A stretch of 5,872 nucleotides of DNA, taken from the NCBI GenBank assembly GCA_002503545.1, contig DARY01000030.1:48601-54472 (forward strand), in the 5' to 3' direction. This document shows positions 5,565 through 5,872 of this stretch, piece after piece. The notes beneath the pieces are model-generated. The model did no database searches and was not told the origin of the DNA. It was given only the letters and a program-made list of their open reading frames with translations. The position numbers and the translations under genes were made by a program. This stretch comes from Candidatus Methanomethylophilus sp. UBA78 (GTDB lineage: Archaea > Thermoplasmatota > Thermoplasmata > Methanomassiliicoccales > Methanomethylophilaceae). Each line of letters begins with the position of its first letter. Position 1 is the first letter of the stretch.

Positions 5565-5872
5565 AAATCAAGAGAGCAATAATCAGTGTTTCTGACAAGA
5601 CGGGTGTAGTCGATTTCGCGAAACAGCTCGTTTCAATGGGTGTCGAGATCATCTCGACCGGCGGTACCTACAAGCTCCTGAACGACAGCGGGGTCAAGGT
5701 CGCAGAGGTCTCCGATGTCACCGGTTTCCCGGAGATGCTCGACGGCCGCGTCAAGACCCTCCACCCCAACATACACGCCGGGCTCCTGGCCCGCAGGGAC
5801 GTCCCCGAGCACATGGAGGCCATAGAGGGGATGGGGATAAAGCCGATCGACATGGTGGTCGTCAACCTCTAC
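5558..5872 (+). CDS. purH: Bifunctional purine biosynthesis protein PurH, N-terminal part (3' end outside window)
   Basis: PurH converts AICAR to FAICAR (C-terminal transformylase) and FAICAR to IMP (N-terminal cyclohydrolase), the last two steps of purine synthesis. Only 105 residues of the cyclohydrolase (MGS-like) domain are in the window, running off the right edge. Conserved blocks are IISVSDKTG (8-16), ISTGGTYKLL (32-41), TGFPEMLDGRVKTLHP (55-70), HAGLLARRD (73-81) and PIDMVVVNLY (96-105). The Lys of GRVKTLHP and the final Tyr match catalytic residues of the family as I recall them. The start is uncertain. The expected start [M]VKIKRAIISV falls on CTG at 5558, and there is no ATG, GTG or TTG between the upstream stop (5504-5506) and ATG 5636, which lies inside the domain. 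Whether the transformylase half is present cannot be seen; many archaea use PurP and PurO instead. Confidence 0.88.
   Translation, partial: MVKIKRAIISVSDKTGVVDFAKQLVSMGVEIISTGGTYKLLNDSGVKVAEVSDVTGFPEMLDGRVKTLHPNIHAGLLARRDVPEHMEAIEGMGIKPIDMVVVNLY

Noticed and set aside
1..5872. Search by eye for tRNA, rRNA, CRISPR repeats, insertion sequences, riboswitches and phage genes.
   Set aside because: No cloverleaf, spaced direct repeats, terminal inverted repeats or transposase motifs were seen. Coding genes fill nearly the whole window.

Overview
The window looks like chromosomal DNA from a GC-rich archaeon, most likely a methanogen-related member of the Thermoplasmata (Methanomassiliicoccales-like). 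This rests on archaeal-type proteins (exosome subunit Csl4, a METTL5-type RNA methylase, an XPD/Rad3-type Fe-S helicase, a ThiI-type PP-loop protein with the archaeal CxxC), on TATA-type promoter boxes about 25 bp ahead of start codons, and on dense gene packing. The lineage is an inference from protein character. No rRNA or tRNA is present to fix it.

Layout. Left block, plus strand: the 3' part of serA (phosphoglycerate dehydrogenase, serine synthesis), then a 130-codon conserved-looking protein of unknown function, then a complete XPD/DinG-family helicase whose start overlaps the preceding stop by 8 bases. A TATA-like box over the helicase stop codon probably starts a separate transcript for a 95-aa orphan protein with a CxxC motif. 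That gene ends only 4 bases from a convergent gene on the other strand.

Right-centre block, minus strand (transcribed from about 5402 down to 3427): METTL5-like RNA N6-adenine methyltransferase, Csl4 exosome subunit, a 60-aa leucine-zipper-like coiled-coil protein, and a short ThiI-type PP-loop protein with no THUMP domain. The last three genes are joined by two ATGA stop/start overlaps, so this reads as one translationally coupled operon for rRNA methylation, RNA degradation and tRNA thiolation.

Right end, plus strand: a divergent promoter region, then the 5' part of purH (IMP cyclohydrolase domain). The purH frame has no ATG, GTG or TTG before its conserved N-terminal motif. A probable leaderless ATG sits in another frame, 38 bases upstream of the expected start, and a correctly phased TTTGGGG run lies between them. 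This is the most interesting local puzzle: a base missing from a G run, a -1 frameshift, or a non-canonical start codon. I saw no mobile element, CRISPR array, tRNA or phage gene. No stretch of more than 300 bases lacks a gene.
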